Shown: in pieces, positions 1 through 7,874 of the stretch
Position numbering within the stretch: the first letter of the stretch is position 1
Layout of the letters: the number at the start of each line of letters is the position of its first letter
Assembly (NCBI GenBank): GCA_036010965.1
Contig: DASCMO010000048.1
Span: forward strand, 1-24,935
Source of the DNA: GCA-2686265 sp036010965
GTDB taxonomy: Bacteria; Planctomycetota; UBA1135; GCA-002686595
Direction of reading: 5' to 3'
Length of the DNA stretch: 24,935 nt
Position numbers and translations under genes: made by a program
The notes under the pieces: model-generated
Databases searched by the model: none
Told to the model about the DNA's origin: nothing
The model's input: only the letters and a program-made list of their open reading frames with translations

Positions 1-498
<498 letters not shown>

Positions 499-640
499 CA
501 TCCTCCATTTGCTGCTCGGTTTTCGAACTGGGCTGGCTTCCGCAAGGAAGCAGGGCGCTTGTAATGAGCTCCCCGAAGGGTGGATGGGCCCTTTGAGAGT
601 CGTGTTTGTTTCTGTCGCTACCAATTCACCTTCTCCAAGT

Positions 641-668
641 GGGAGGGCGGTCCCAGGACTGCCCTCCC
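641..668 (+). other. Processing stem in the 23S-5S spacer
   Basis: In the spacer between 23S and 5S the sequence GGGAGGGCGGTCC is followed almost at once by its complement GGACTGCCCTCCC, giving a 12-13 bp stem with a minimal loop. It ends about 6 bases before the 5S gene. In rRNA operons such stems are usual sites of RNase cleavage separating 23S and 5S precursors; that role is inferred from position and structure. It has no T-tract, so it is unlikely to be a terminator. Confidence 0.65.
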
Positions 669-674
669 AGCGTA

Positions 675-785
675 TTCCCGGTGATCATGGAGTTCTGGCC
701 ATACCCGTTCCCATCCCGAACACGGTCGTCAAGCAGTTCTCGCCGATGATAGTGCACTTGCGCGAAAGTAGGTTGTCGCCGGGTT
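675..785 (+). rRNA. rrf: 5S ribosomal RNA
   Basis: The segment has the standard 5S core: CCCGTTCCCATCCCGAACACGG (loop B/C), GCCGATGATAGTGCA (helix IV) and GCGAAAGTAGG (helix V). Terminal helix I is formed by CCCGGTGAT at 677-685 and its complement GTCGCCGGG at 775-783, which fixes the ends to within about 2 nt. The length is about 111 nt, shorter than the usual 116-120; short 5S rRNAs of 109-111 nt are, from memory, reported for Planctomycetes. It is co-oriented with 23S and followed at once by a terminator. Confidence 0.93.
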
Positions 786-790
786 TTCTC

Positions 791-822
791 AGCACCTCCG
801 ACTCTGTCGGGGGTGCTTTTTT
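791..822 (+). terminator. Intrinsic terminator of the rRNA operon
   Basis: AGCACCTCCGAC at 791-802 pairs with GTCGGGGGTGCT at 806-817 (12 bp, one G-T pair, loop TCT) and runs directly into a T-tract at 816-822. This is a textbook Rho-independent terminator 6 nt after the 5S gene. Confidence 0.93.
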
Positions 823-1123
823 CGTGCCTGTTCCTCACCTGCTTGAGTGGACACCCTCTTCCGAAGGACGATCGAGCGGAGGGGCCGCGGTACGATGGCG
901 GTCAATTGCAGGTCATTCCGTACCCATGCGCCCGTGTGTCTTCGGGGCCTTTGACGACTCGCAGAACTGTATGCAACGGGGGCTTGCGAGCTTCCAGCTG
1001 AGCCTATTGAAGGACACCAAACCAAACCTGATCCGTTGCCAGACCTCGCCCAGGCGAGCGGAAGGCCGCGACACCGGCCAGATGCATGGACGGGAGACGG
1101 CCTTCCCGCGCCTGGCTTGAGCG
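823..1123. other. Intergenic region between rRNA operon and RND exporter gene
   Basis: About 300 bases without a convincing gene. I see no tRNA and no clear promoter (TTGACG at 951-956 has no -10 at a workable spacing). The one structural feature is an inverted repeat near the exporter start, listed separately. Open frames running through here also run over the 5S gene and do not resemble proteins. Confidence 0.6.
1058..1109 (+). repeat. Inverted repeat just upstream of the RND exporter start
   Basis: GGAAGGCCG at 1060-1068 is perfectly complementary to CGGCCTTCC at 1098-1106, and the stem can be extended by GC/GC beyond a one-base bulge. The loop is 29 nt. It ends about 14 bases before the ATG at 1124, where no good Shine-Dalgarno is visible, so it could affect initiation; this is inference. 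Confidence 0.55.
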
Positions 1124-3370
1124 ATGGAACGTCTGGCACTCCTTCTCACGCGTCATCGCTCCCTGGTGATGGGATTGGTCGCGGTCATGACGGCGGTCGC
1201 ATGCTTGGGCATTACACGCCTGGAGTTTGATGACGGGCCTCGGCGACTATTCAGGGCAGAGAACACTACCTACACCCTGCTTGAGTCGGTCTATCGGGAC
1301 TTTGGCGCGGATGACAATGAGTGCGTTGTGGTCATCGAGGCCGAGGACTTCTTTCAGGCCCCGCTGCCGACCGCCCTGCGGGAGCTCGGGGATGCCTGCT
1401 CCGCGGTGGACGGCGTGGACTCCATCCTCGGCCTGCCCCAGTCGGTGGTCTTCTCCGGGATCTTCCCGCGGCCGCTGCTCCCCGAAGAAGGGGCTGATGA
1501 AGCGACACGCGCGCAGGCCCGGGACCGCGCGGCCCGTAGCCCGCTCGTAAACGGTCACCTGCTGTCGGAGGACGGAAAGACCTGCGTGCTCTTCGTACGG
1601 CTTGCGGGAAACGAACTGCTCGTGAGTGAAGTTGAGCCGCGGGTCCTCGCTCTACAGGAGGCCATTGACGGATGGGAAGAGCGCACCGGATTTGTCGCGA
1701 GGTTGACGGGTATCCCCCCCGTGAGGGTCGAGATATACCGCGCCGTTCGGCATGAGACCGTCTTGTTTCTGGCTGGCGGGGCTGGCCTGTGTTTCCTCCT
1801 CACACTGCTCATCTTCCGCAACCTGCGCGCGGTGATCTGCACTTGCGCGGGGCCGGTGCTCGGGGCTTGGTGGACCCTTGGATTCCTGGGTCTGGCGGGG
1901 GTCAAGTTTGACATCCTCACCATGGTGCTCCCGGCACTGGTGGTCGTGCTTGGGTTCACGGATGCAGTCCACCTGATGGTCGACATGCGGCGCTCTCGTC
2001 TTGGGGGAACGGGTCAGCTCGAGGCCTCGCGGGGTGCCATCGCTGACCTGGGCCTGCCATGCCTGTTGGCCTCGGTGACCACCGCCATCGGCTTCGGATC
2101 CCTGACTCTGGGGAGCATGGAGATCATCCGTGGTTTCGGCCTGGCCGCCGTGGTCGGGGTACTCCTGACCTTCAGCGCCGTCGTGATCGTCGTACCCCTC
2201 TCCGCATCCTGGGCAGCCGATCTCGGAGGACTCTTGCCGGGGGCGAGTCCGACCCTTGCCCGCTGGCGGAGTCGCTTCGGGCGTGGGATCGATGCTCTCA
2301 CCGCACGCCCTGGCTGGGTAGGCGGGGCAGGGATCGCCCTGATCGCAATACTCCTGACCGTCTCCGCCGGTCTCGAACCTGACAACCGCTTGACCGAGGC
2401 GACACCTCACAACAATGAGTCTTTCGTGGCCATCCTGCGCTACGAGGAGGCTTTCGGCGGGGTCCTCGCTGGATACGTGCTCGTGGAGTGGGATGAGACC
2501 GTGAGCCTGGGTTCGGGGCGCGTCGTGGAGGCGGCGCGGGCCGTTGAGGGGATCCTCGGGAGTCGGGAGGGGTTGTCCAAGCCCTTCTCCATCGTGCACT
2601 TCCTGGACGCGGCTGGCCTGGGCGCTGCCGCGCTGCCGGCCCTGATCGGCGTCCTGCCCTCTGATGCGACGAAGCGCTTCGTGCGCCCCGATCTACGACG
2701 CGCCCTGGTGGCCGTGAGTTTTCCGGACATCGCGCCCCAGCCCGTGGGGCCTTTGCTGGTCTCGCTCCAGGAGGAGTTGACATCCTTGGCGGACGAACTG
2801 CCCGGCATCTCCCTGCACCTCACGGGTACGAACGTCGTCGCTCGGGAGAACATCAACCGCATGATCGTCGACCTGGTCAAGGGTCTTGGGTTCGCCGTGG
2901 GAGTGATCCTGCTCATCATCTCGATCGAGTTTCGATCCTGGCGCCTGGGATTGATCAGTCTGGTCCCGAACCTCCTGCCCCTGGCTGCCGTCGCCACGGC
3001 TCTGGTCATCACCTCCCAGCCTCTGCAGGTCACCAGCTCCATCGTCTTCAGCGTCCTGCTGGGCATCGCCGTGGATGACACGATCCACGTCCTTGCCCGC
3101 TATCGGCGAGAGGTTGCCGTGGACGGAGACCTGCGTGCCGCGATCCGACGCACGTTCCTTGTCGTGGGGCGGGCGCTGGCCATCACGACCACGGTTCTGA
3201 TCGCCGGTTGCAGCGTGGTGCTCCTCTCGAGCATGCCCTCCTCCAGGCTGTTCAGCATCCTGCTCTGCTTCGGGCTCCTGATCGCCCTCCTGGGGGACCT
3301 GGTCCTGTTGCCTGCCCTGATCGTCCTCACTCAAGGATCGCGCGAAAGACGATCGGGCATCGACGAATAG
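1124..3370 (+). CDS. RND/MMPL-family membrane exporter
   Basis: A 748-residue inner-membrane protein with the two-fold RND layout. It has an N-terminal helix (about 13-31) and a periplasmic loop to about 210. A bundle of helices follows at about 213-231, 236-256, 264-286, 312-332, 337-360 and 398-417. Then comes a second periplasmic loop, and a second bundle from about 585. The equivalent polar helix segments GFTDAVHLM (277-285) and GIAVDDTIHVLARYRRE carry the acidic residues typical of proton-coupled RND pumps. The size and single-polypeptide form suggest the MMPL/HAE3-like group (lipid or hydrophobe export) rather than AcrB-type tripartite pumps. Family members include the hopanoid exporter HpnN, but substrate cannot be read from sequence. 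It starts at ATG with no clear SD. The next gene follows after 162 nt on the same strand and may be functionally linked. Confidence 0.88.
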   Translation: MERLALLLTRHRSLVMGLVAVMTAVACLGITRLEFDDGPRRLFRAENTTYTLLESVYRDFGADDNECVVVIEAEDFFQAPLPTALRELGDACSAVDGVDSILGLPQSVVFSGIFPRPLLPEEGADEATRAQARDRAARSPLVNGHLLSEDGKTCVLFVRLAGNELLVSEVEPRVLALQEAIDGWEERTGFVARLTGIPPVRVEIYRAVRHETVLFLAGGAGLCFLLTLLIFRNLRAVICTCAGPVLGAWWTLGFLGLAGVKFDILTMVLPALVVVLGFTDAVHLMVDMRRSRLGGTGQLEASRGAIADLGLPCLLASVTTAIGFGSLTLGSMEIIRGFGLAAVVGVLLTFSAVVIVVPLSASWAADLGGLLPGASPTLARWRSRFGRGIDALTARPGWVGGAGIALIAILLTVSAGLEPDNRLTEATPHNNESFVAILRYEEAFGGVLAGYVLVEWDETVSLGSGRVVEAARAVEGILGSREGLSKPFSIVHFLDAAGLGAAALPALIGVLPSDATKRFVRPDLRRALVAVSFPDIAPQPVGPLLVSLQEELTSLADELPGISLHLTGTNVVARENINRMIVDLVKGLGFAVGVILLIISIEFRSWRLGLISLVPNLLPLAAVATALVITSQPLQVTSSIVFSVLLGIAVDDTIHVLARYRREVAVDGDLRAAIRRTFLVVGRALAITTTVLIAGCSVVLLSSMPSSRLFSILLCFGLLIALLGDLVLLPALIVLTQGSRERRSGIDE

Positions 3371-3446
3371 GCCTGCTCGCACCGGTCGTGGAGTGGCCTC
3401 GCGTTCGGCACCTGGCTCCCCTCTTCGGCCTCGCCTGGGCGGTACC

Positions 3447-3480
3447 CCGTCCCATGGTGTATCCCGTCCCATGGTGTATC
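3447..3480 (+). repeat. Perfect 17-bp tandem duplication upstream of the radical SAM gene
   Basis: CCGTCCCATGGTGTATC occurs twice back to back (3447-3463 and 3464-3480). Each copy ends in TGTATCC, which resembles an extended -10 element (TG then TATCCT at 3477-3482 in the second copy), about 50 nt before the radical SAM start. The duplication is certain; promoter function is a guess, as no good -35 is seen. Confidence 0.9.
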
Positions 3481-3532
3481 CTGAGATTGTTACAGGCTCC
3501 GCCCTCCCGTCACGGACAGCAGCCCCCCCTCG

Positions 3533-5512
3533 ATGGACACCGACAGTCGCGAGCCCGAGAAAGGGGAGATCAAGGAGATCCTCCTGATCTCCCCTGAGGC
3601 CCAGAACGAGTCCCTGTGGGTCACGGGTGAGGACAGCGCGACCTGCGAGGTGCTGAACAACTTCCCACCCCTGGGCCTGGCCACCGTGGCCGCCCTCACT
3701 CCGCGCGAGGGCTACAGGGTCCAGCTCTGGGACGAGGTTGTTCACGGGGTGATCACGCCCGAGACCGTGTTTGAGCGCGATTATGATCTGGCGGCCGTAA
3801 CCGGCTACGCCATGCACCGCAAGCGCGCCCTCGAGCTGTGCGAGATCTTCAAGACCCGGGGCGTGCTGACTGCCGTGGGCGGGCCGGGAGCTTCCAGCGA
3901 GCCCAAGGTCTATGCGGGCGCCGTGGACGTCGTGTTCGTCGGCGAGGTCGAGCGCTCGTGGCAGCAGTTTCTGGATGACTGGCGCGAGGGCGATGTGCAG
4001 GCCGAGTATCACCAGATCGACAAGCCGTCACTCGAGGACAGCCCCGCGCCGCGCTGGGAGAGCATGGTGGACAAGATGGGGCACTACGGGATGGGCGCCA
4101 TCCAGACGACCCGGGGCTGTCCCTACGATTGCGAGTTCTGCGATGTGATCTATCTCTTCGGTCGGCGTCAGCGGCACAAACCGATCGACACCGTCATCGA
4201 GGAGTTGAAGGAGATGGTGTCCTTCGGCTTCGAGTGGGTCTTCTTCTGTGACGACGAGTTTGGCGGAGATCCGAAGTATGCGAAGGCCCTCCTGCGCCGG
4301 ATCATCGAGGTCAACGCGACGTTCGAAAAGGAGATCCGCTTCTCGACGCAGATGTGCATCACCGCCGCTGGAGACTCGGAGTTCTGCGAACTGCTCGCGG
4401 AAGCGAACTTCGACATGGTGTTCGTTGGCATCGAGTCCGCGAGCGCCAGCGCCCTCAAGGGGGCGAACAAGTTGCAGAACCTGAGAGGGGATCTCCTCGG
4501 CAGCATCCACACCCTGCTTTCCCACGGAATCGGAATCCGTTCGGGAATGATCGTCGGGTTCGATGAGGACGACACGGGGATCTTCGACACGACCTATGAG
4601 TTCCTGCAGAAGGCCTGCCTCCCAAGTATCGGCATCTACATGCTCTCGGCGCCCCTGGGCACGCGCCTGTGGATGAGGCTGATGCACGAGGGCCGCGTGC
4701 TCTCCCTGGCCAAGAACAAGGACCTCGGCCCGGCGCGCGCCTTGACCAACATCATCCCCAAGGGCATGTCGCGCATGGAACTCTACCGGGGGTACCGCCA
4801 GCTTCTCGAGCGCGTGTACTCCTGGGAGAGCTTTGCCGAGCGCATCTGTGGCTTCCTCACCCTGGCGAAGGACTCCGTGCGGCATGGGGACATGGCTGTA
4901 GGAGCGATCGACGCGGCTGGCCTCGTGGGACGGCTCGGCGGCGGCGCGGACATGCTGGCAGCGGCGGAGAAGATCCTGGCCCACGCAGCCGAGACCGCTC
5001 CCCACATGGTCGAACGTGCTCGGGATCTCGTCGTACAGCATTCGCGCTTCTTCGACACCATCCAGGCGACCCTGCCCGCCCTGGATCGCAACATCGAGCG
5101 CGAGGAGAGCGGCGAGATGATCCTCGAGCCCTTCCGGCGTGCGATGCCGCTCCCGCGCGACTTCAAGCAGGGGCTGGGGCGCATCCTGCCGGGAGTGCAC
5201 CGCCGGGTCTTCGTCAACCTCGAGCAGCCGGATCATGCGCCGAAGGCGTTGACCGACATCTTCGTGGAGTTCCTGCTCAGGGTGGGGGAGAGCTTCAACG
5301 GCTTCGAGGACCACCACACGACCCTCATCGAGGAGCTCTGTGACCGGACCTGCGCCGAGTACAACGGAGTGGCCGCCGTCCACTTCGAGCCCGTTGGCGA
5401 GGCGGACCTTGCGGCAGCCACGGGCCTGCCCAACATCAAGCGCACACGCCTGGTGGACGACCTCTTCAAGAGCGTCTTCCAGAAGCTGACCGAGACCCAT
5501 CAGGGGGCCTGA
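3533..5512 (+). CDS. B12-binding radical SAM protein, HpnP-like (DUF4070-type C-terminus)
   Basis: A 659-residue protein with a class B radical SAM layout. An N-terminal cobalamin-binding Rossmann-like region spans about 15-165, including PPLGLATVAAL and the glycine-rich AVGGPGASSEP. The radical SAM core follows, with CPYDCEFC at C196, C200 and C203 (CX3CX2C, the [4Fe-4S] cluster). The stretch TRGCPYDCEFCDVIYLFGRR closely resembles the subfamily that includes the hopanoid C-2 methylase HpnP. The region around IIPKGMSRMELYRGYRQLLERVY matches my memory of the DUF4070 domain. A long helical C-terminal part (about 440-659) is less familiar. Likely reaction: SAM- and cobalamin-dependent methylation, or related chemistry, on an unactivated carbon. 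The substrate is unknown; the upstream RND exporter makes a lipid-like product conceivable. The ATG has no strong SD. Confidence 0.85.
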   Translation: MDTDSREPEKGEIKEILLISPEAQNESLWVTGEDSATCEVLNNFPPLGLATVAALTPREGYRVQLWDEVVHGVITPETVFERDYDLAAVTGYAMHRKRALELCEIFKTRGVLTAVGGPGASSEPKVYAGAVDVVFVGEVERSWQQFLDDWREGDVQAEYHQIDKPSLEDSPAPRWESMVDKMGHYGMGAIQTTRGCPYDCEFCDVIYLFGRRQRHKPIDTVIEELKEMVSFGFEWVFFCDDEFGGDPKYAKALLRRIIEVNATFEKEIRFSTQMCITAAGDSEFCELLAEANFDMVFVGIESASASALKGANKLQNLRGDLLGSIHTLLSHGIGIRSGMIVGFDEDDTGIFDTTYEFLQKACLPSIGIYMLSAPLGTRLWMRLMHEGRVLSLAKNKDLGPARALTNIIPKGMSRMELYRGYRQLLERVYSWESFAERICGFLTLAKDSVRHGDMAVGAIDAAGLVGRLGGGADMLAAAEKILAHAAETAPHMVERARDLVVQHSRFFDTIQATLPALDRNIEREESGEMILEPFRRAMPLPRDFKQGLGRILPGVHRRVFVNLEQPDHAPKALTDIFVEFLLRVGESFNGFEDHHTTLIEELCDRTCAEYNGVAAVHFEPVGEADLAAATGLPNIKRTRLVDDLFKSVFQKLTETHQGA

Positions 5513-5520
5513 AGGCCCCT
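5502..5520. terminator. Hairpin spanning two convergent stop codons (possible bidirectional terminator)
   Basis: GGGGCCT (5504-5510) and AGGCCCC (5513-5519) form a GC-rich stem with effective loop TGAA. The radical SAM stop TGA (5510-5512) lies in the loop and the sulfatase stop (complement of TCA, 5520-5522) begins at the foot. There is no T-tract on either side, so termination activity is uncertain. Confidence 0.4.
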
Positions 5521-6926
5521 CACCGACCCTGGGGCGGGAGCTTCCAGTGCGGCGACGGTTGGTAGGCCTCCTCCATCAGGCCGATGAGCTCGGCCAGCAC
5601 TTCCGGGCGGGCCTCGGCCAGGTCCTTGCTCTCCCCGAGATCTCGCTTCAGGTCGTACAGCCGTGGGGCCGAGTCCATCGGCTGCTGGACGACCTTCCAG
5701 CGCCCGCGGCGCAGGGCCCGAGCCCCGCCGCGTTCGTAGAAGGCCCAGTACTGGAAGGGAGCCGCGCTCTGGCCCGGCTGCCCGAGGAGCGCGGGGGCGA
5801 AGGAGAGACCGTCGATGTCCGGTGGCAGGTGCTCCTCGGCGCCCGCCAGCTCCGCTAGCGTGGGCATCAGGTCCCAGAACGCGGCCGCGTGCTCGGCGGT
5901 CCGCCCCGCATGAATGGTCCCGGGCCAGGCCGCGATCAATGGCACCCGGATCCCGCCCTCGGTCAGATCGCGCTTGGTGCCCCGTAGGGGCCCGTTGGAA
6001 TCGAAGAAGTCCGCCCGGTGTCCGCCCTCGTTGTGGGGCCCGTTGTCGGAGGTGAAGAGCACCAGGGTCCGCCGGGCGATGCCGCGCTCCTCGAGCAGAT
6101 CGACGATGCGTCCCACGTCCCTGTCCAGGCGGGCGACCATGGCCGCGAATCCCTTCTCGGGGGCGGGCCATTCCCGATCGGCGTAGGGCGCCCCCGCCGG
6201 TACTTCCATTCCCCGCCGGCCGGCCTCGTTGTTGGCGTGGGGGAGGGTCCAGGCGACGGTCATGAAGAAGGGCTCCCGGGCGTGTTCCCTCACGAAGGCG
6301 AGGGCCTCGTCGGTGATCAGGTCGTGGCTGTAGTCCACCTTCTCCGTGGCTTCACCCTGGCCATACTTTCCTTCCTGGGGGACCGTGTTGCGTAGCGGGA
6401 CGCGCTGCTCGTCGCGCACCAGGAAGGTCGGGTAGTGGTTGTGGGCGTGGTGCTGGTCCAGGTAGCCGTAGAAGGTGTCGAATCCCTGGCGTGTCGGAAC
6501 TCCCTCGGATCCCTCGTGCCCGATGCCCCACTTTCCAAAGAGCCCGGTGGCGTAGCCGGCCCTGGAGAGCACCTCGGCCAAGGTGACGGCCTCCGCCTTC
6601 AGGTTCTGCTTGCTGTTCCCGCGGATCTCGCAGTGGCCCGTGTGCAGGCCGGTCATGAGCACGGCGCGCGATGGCGCGCAGACGGTGGAACCGGCGTAGA
6701 AGCTGGTGAACCGACAACCTGTCTCGGCCAGTTGATCCAGTCGCGGCGTGGCGAGCTGCGCCTGTCCATAGCAGCCCAGATCGCCGTAGCCCAGATCGTC
6801 TGCGACGATCAGGATGATGTTGGGCGAGGGCGGGAAGGCGCTCTGCGCAACCGTGCAGGCTGCGCCGAAGCAGGCGATGAGTGCCGCCCATCCGGATCGT
6901 GCGGCGGCGCGTGAGGTGGGCAACAT
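5520..6926 (-). CDS. Exported type I sulfatase (arylsulfatase-like)
   Basis: A sulfatase of the alkaline-phosphatase superfamily that hydrolyses sulfate esters, likely in the periplasm or outside. From the chosen ATG at 6926 it has 468 residues: a signal peptide with an Arg-rich start and hydrophobic core WAALIACFGAACTVA, then the fold start NIILIVADDLGYGDLGCYG with the metal-binding Asp pair. The active-site motif CAPSR has a Cys that must be converted to formylglycine. LFTSDNGPHNEGG carries further metal ligands. A GTG at 6968 in frame would add 14 residues; I prefer 6926 because it gives a normal signal peptide. GAAC in the signal peptide is a weak lipobox, so lipidation is possible. Planctomycetes often carry many such enzymes. 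Substrate and the maturase gene are not visible. It converges on the radical SAM gene with a 7-nt gap. Confidence 0.92.
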   Translation of the reverse strand: MLPTSRAAARSGWAALIACFGAACTVAQSAFPPSPNIILIVADDLGYGDLGCYGQAQLATPRLDQLAETGCRFTSFYAGSTVCAPSRAVLMTGLHTGHCEIRGNSKQNLKAEAVTLAEVLSRAGYATGLFGKWGIGHEGSEGVPTRQGFDTFYGYLDQHHAHNHYPTFLVRDEQRVPLRNTVPQEGKYGQGEATEKVDYSHDLITDEALAFVREHAREPFFMTVAWTLPHANNEAGRRGMEVPAGAPYADREWPAPEKGFAAMVARLDRDVGRIVDLLEERGIARRTLVLFTSDNGPHNEGGHRADFFDSNGPLRGTKRDLTEGGIRVPLIAAWPGTIHAGRTAEHAAAFWDLMPTLAELAGAEEHLPPDIDGLSFAPALLGQPGQSAAPFQYWAFYERGGARALRRGRWKVVQQPMDSAPRLYDLKRDLGESKDLAEARPEVLAELIGLMEEAYQPSPHWKLPPQGR

Positions 6927-7012
6927 GCCAGGCAGTATGCCAACGATGCCCCGCGCGCGGCGCACCACCCCCTCACTGACTCCGGAGCGCCGAGTCTGGT
7001 GGCTCCCGGGTT

Positions 7013-7051
7013 AGAACAGCCAGCCCGGGGTCAGAACAGCCAGCCCGGGTC
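7013..7051 (-). repeat. 20-bp tandem repeat that copies the 3' end of lexA
   Basis: On the plus strand AGAACAGCCAGCCCGGGGTC (7013-7032) is followed by the same unit one base shorter (7033-7051), and a third partial copy (AGAACTG) is the coding end of lexA. Read in the lexA direction, the last codons and stop (TTC TGA) plus CCCGGGCTGGCTG recur three times, the last as TTCTAA. It looks like slippage duplication of the gene end. Confidence 0.9.
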
Positions 7052-7676
7052 AGAACTGTCGCACGACGCCGATCACGACTCCGCGCACCTCGACCTCGTC
7101 CACCAGGATCGGGTCCATGGCCTGATTGGCGGGCTGCAAGCGGACGCCGGCACCCTCGCGGTAGAAGCGCTTGAGGGTGGCCTCCTCGTCGCCGAGTACG
7201 GCCACGACCGTCTCGCCATCCGAGGCTGTGGCGCGTCGCTCGACGAGGACGATGTCTCCATCGCAGATCGCGTCCTCGATCATGGAATCGCCGCGAACCC
7301 TCAGGGCGTAGACCTCGCCACCATCTGGGATCAGCGTGGAGAGGTCCAGCTCCTCGGGTGCTTCGACGGCCTCGATGGGCTGGCCGGCGGCGATCAACCC
7401 CAGGATCGGCACGGTTGGCGTGGCACCGGGTCGTATGGGCGTATCGGCCTCCACGATACGCAGGCCGCGGCTGACGCCGCGAGCTGCGCGCTCGATGATT
7501 CCTTTGCGCTCCAGCTCTCCGATGTGGCCGAAGATGGTCACCTTGTTCACGCCGAAGGCGCTGGCGATCTCTTCCAGGGTCGGGCTGATGTCGTGCTCGG
7601 CGGTGTAGGCGCGTAGGAACTCGAGGATGTCGCGCTGGCGACGCGTGAGCGGAGGCGTCGAAGGGCTGGCGTTCAT
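7050..7676 (-). CDS. lexA: LexA repressor (SOS response)
   Basis: A 208-residue LexA of normal length. The N-terminal winged helix-turn-helix (about 8-70) includes TRRQRDILEFLRAY and the recognition region GVNKVTIFGHIGELERKGII. The C-terminal S24 peptidase domain has the self-cleavage site Ala97-Gly98 in LIAAGQP, catalytic Ser131 in GDSMIEDAI and Lys169 in EATLKRFY. All residues needed for RecA-stimulated autocleavage are present, so it should repress DNA-damage genes and be inactivated on damage. The ATG at 7676 has no Shine-Dalgarno. Upstream on the same strand lie a candidate micropeptide ORF, a structured leader and an operator-like direct repeat, suggesting autoregulation from about 290 nt away. 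The 3' end is followed by a short tandem repeat. recA is not in the window. Confidence 0.96.
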   Translation of the reverse strand: MNASPSTPPLTRRQRDILEFLRAYTAEHDISPTLEEIASAFGVNKVTIFGHIGELERKGIIERAARGVSRGLRIVEADTPIRPGATPTVPILGLIAAGQPIEAVEAPEELDLSTLIPDGGEVYALRVRGDSMIEDAICDGDIVLVERRATASDGETVVAVLGDEEATLKRFYREGAGVRLQPANQAMDPILVDEVEVRGVVIGVVRQF

Positions 7677-7739
7677 CGTGTGGGAGTGCGGGTCACTCGG
7701 GGGAAGTCCAGAGGAAGGCCCTCGGAAGAGATACCGTTC

Positions 7740-7817
7740 TTAGGCCAGGAATGCACCGGCGAAGAGAACCAGGAAGAAGATCAGGGAGCCGCCTTCGGCG
7801 CGCAGGAGTCTGGTCAT
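7740..7817 (-). CDS. Candidate 25-residue single-pass membrane peptide upstream of lexA
   Basis: A short ORF (ATG at 7817, TAA at 7740) in the lexA direction, 63 nt before the lexA start. It begins MTRLLRAE and ends with the hydrophobic stretch SLIFFLVLFAGAFLA, a plausible single membrane helix with a positively charged N-terminus (cytoplasmic side in). GGGGTG lies about 6 nt before the ATG and could serve as an SD. I do not recognise the peptide. Small SOS-induced membrane peptides exist elsewhere (TisB in E. coli and SidA in Caulobacter, each about 29 residues), which makes the position suggestive. A frame this short can arise by chance, so confidence is limited and function is inferred only from context. 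Confidence 0.4.
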   Translation of the reverse strand: MTRLLRAEGGSLIFFLVLFAGAFLA

Positions 7818-7874
7818 GTGATCACCCCACTGGTGCGGGGCCGGGTGTTGGTGAGGAGGGGTCGGGGAGAGTCA

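Noticed and set aside
951..974. TTGACG with TGTATG as a promoter before the RND exporter
   Set aside because: The spacing is about 12 nt, too short for a sigma70 promoter.
509..1120. A 203-codon open frame running through the 23S-5S spacer, the 5S gene and the terminator
   Set aside because: It overlaps a well-supported 5S rRNA and terminator and its translation shows no protein-like features.
4028..5500. A 490-codon frame antisense to the radical SAM gene, and similar long antisense frames opposite the RND exporter, nadB, secDF and the WP-repeat/trpS region
   Set aside because: In high-GC DNA the antisense of a real gene often stays open. The sense frames have clear family motifs; the antisense ones do not.
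6927..6968. GTG at 6968 as the sulfatase start
   Set aside because: It puts 14 residues ahead of a normal signal peptide that begins at the ATG at 6926. It cannot be fully excluded.
7013..7051. Reading the lexA 3' repeat as a LexA operator
   Set aside because: The GAAC cores are about 20 nt apart rather than 11, and it lies at the gene end with no promoter in view.
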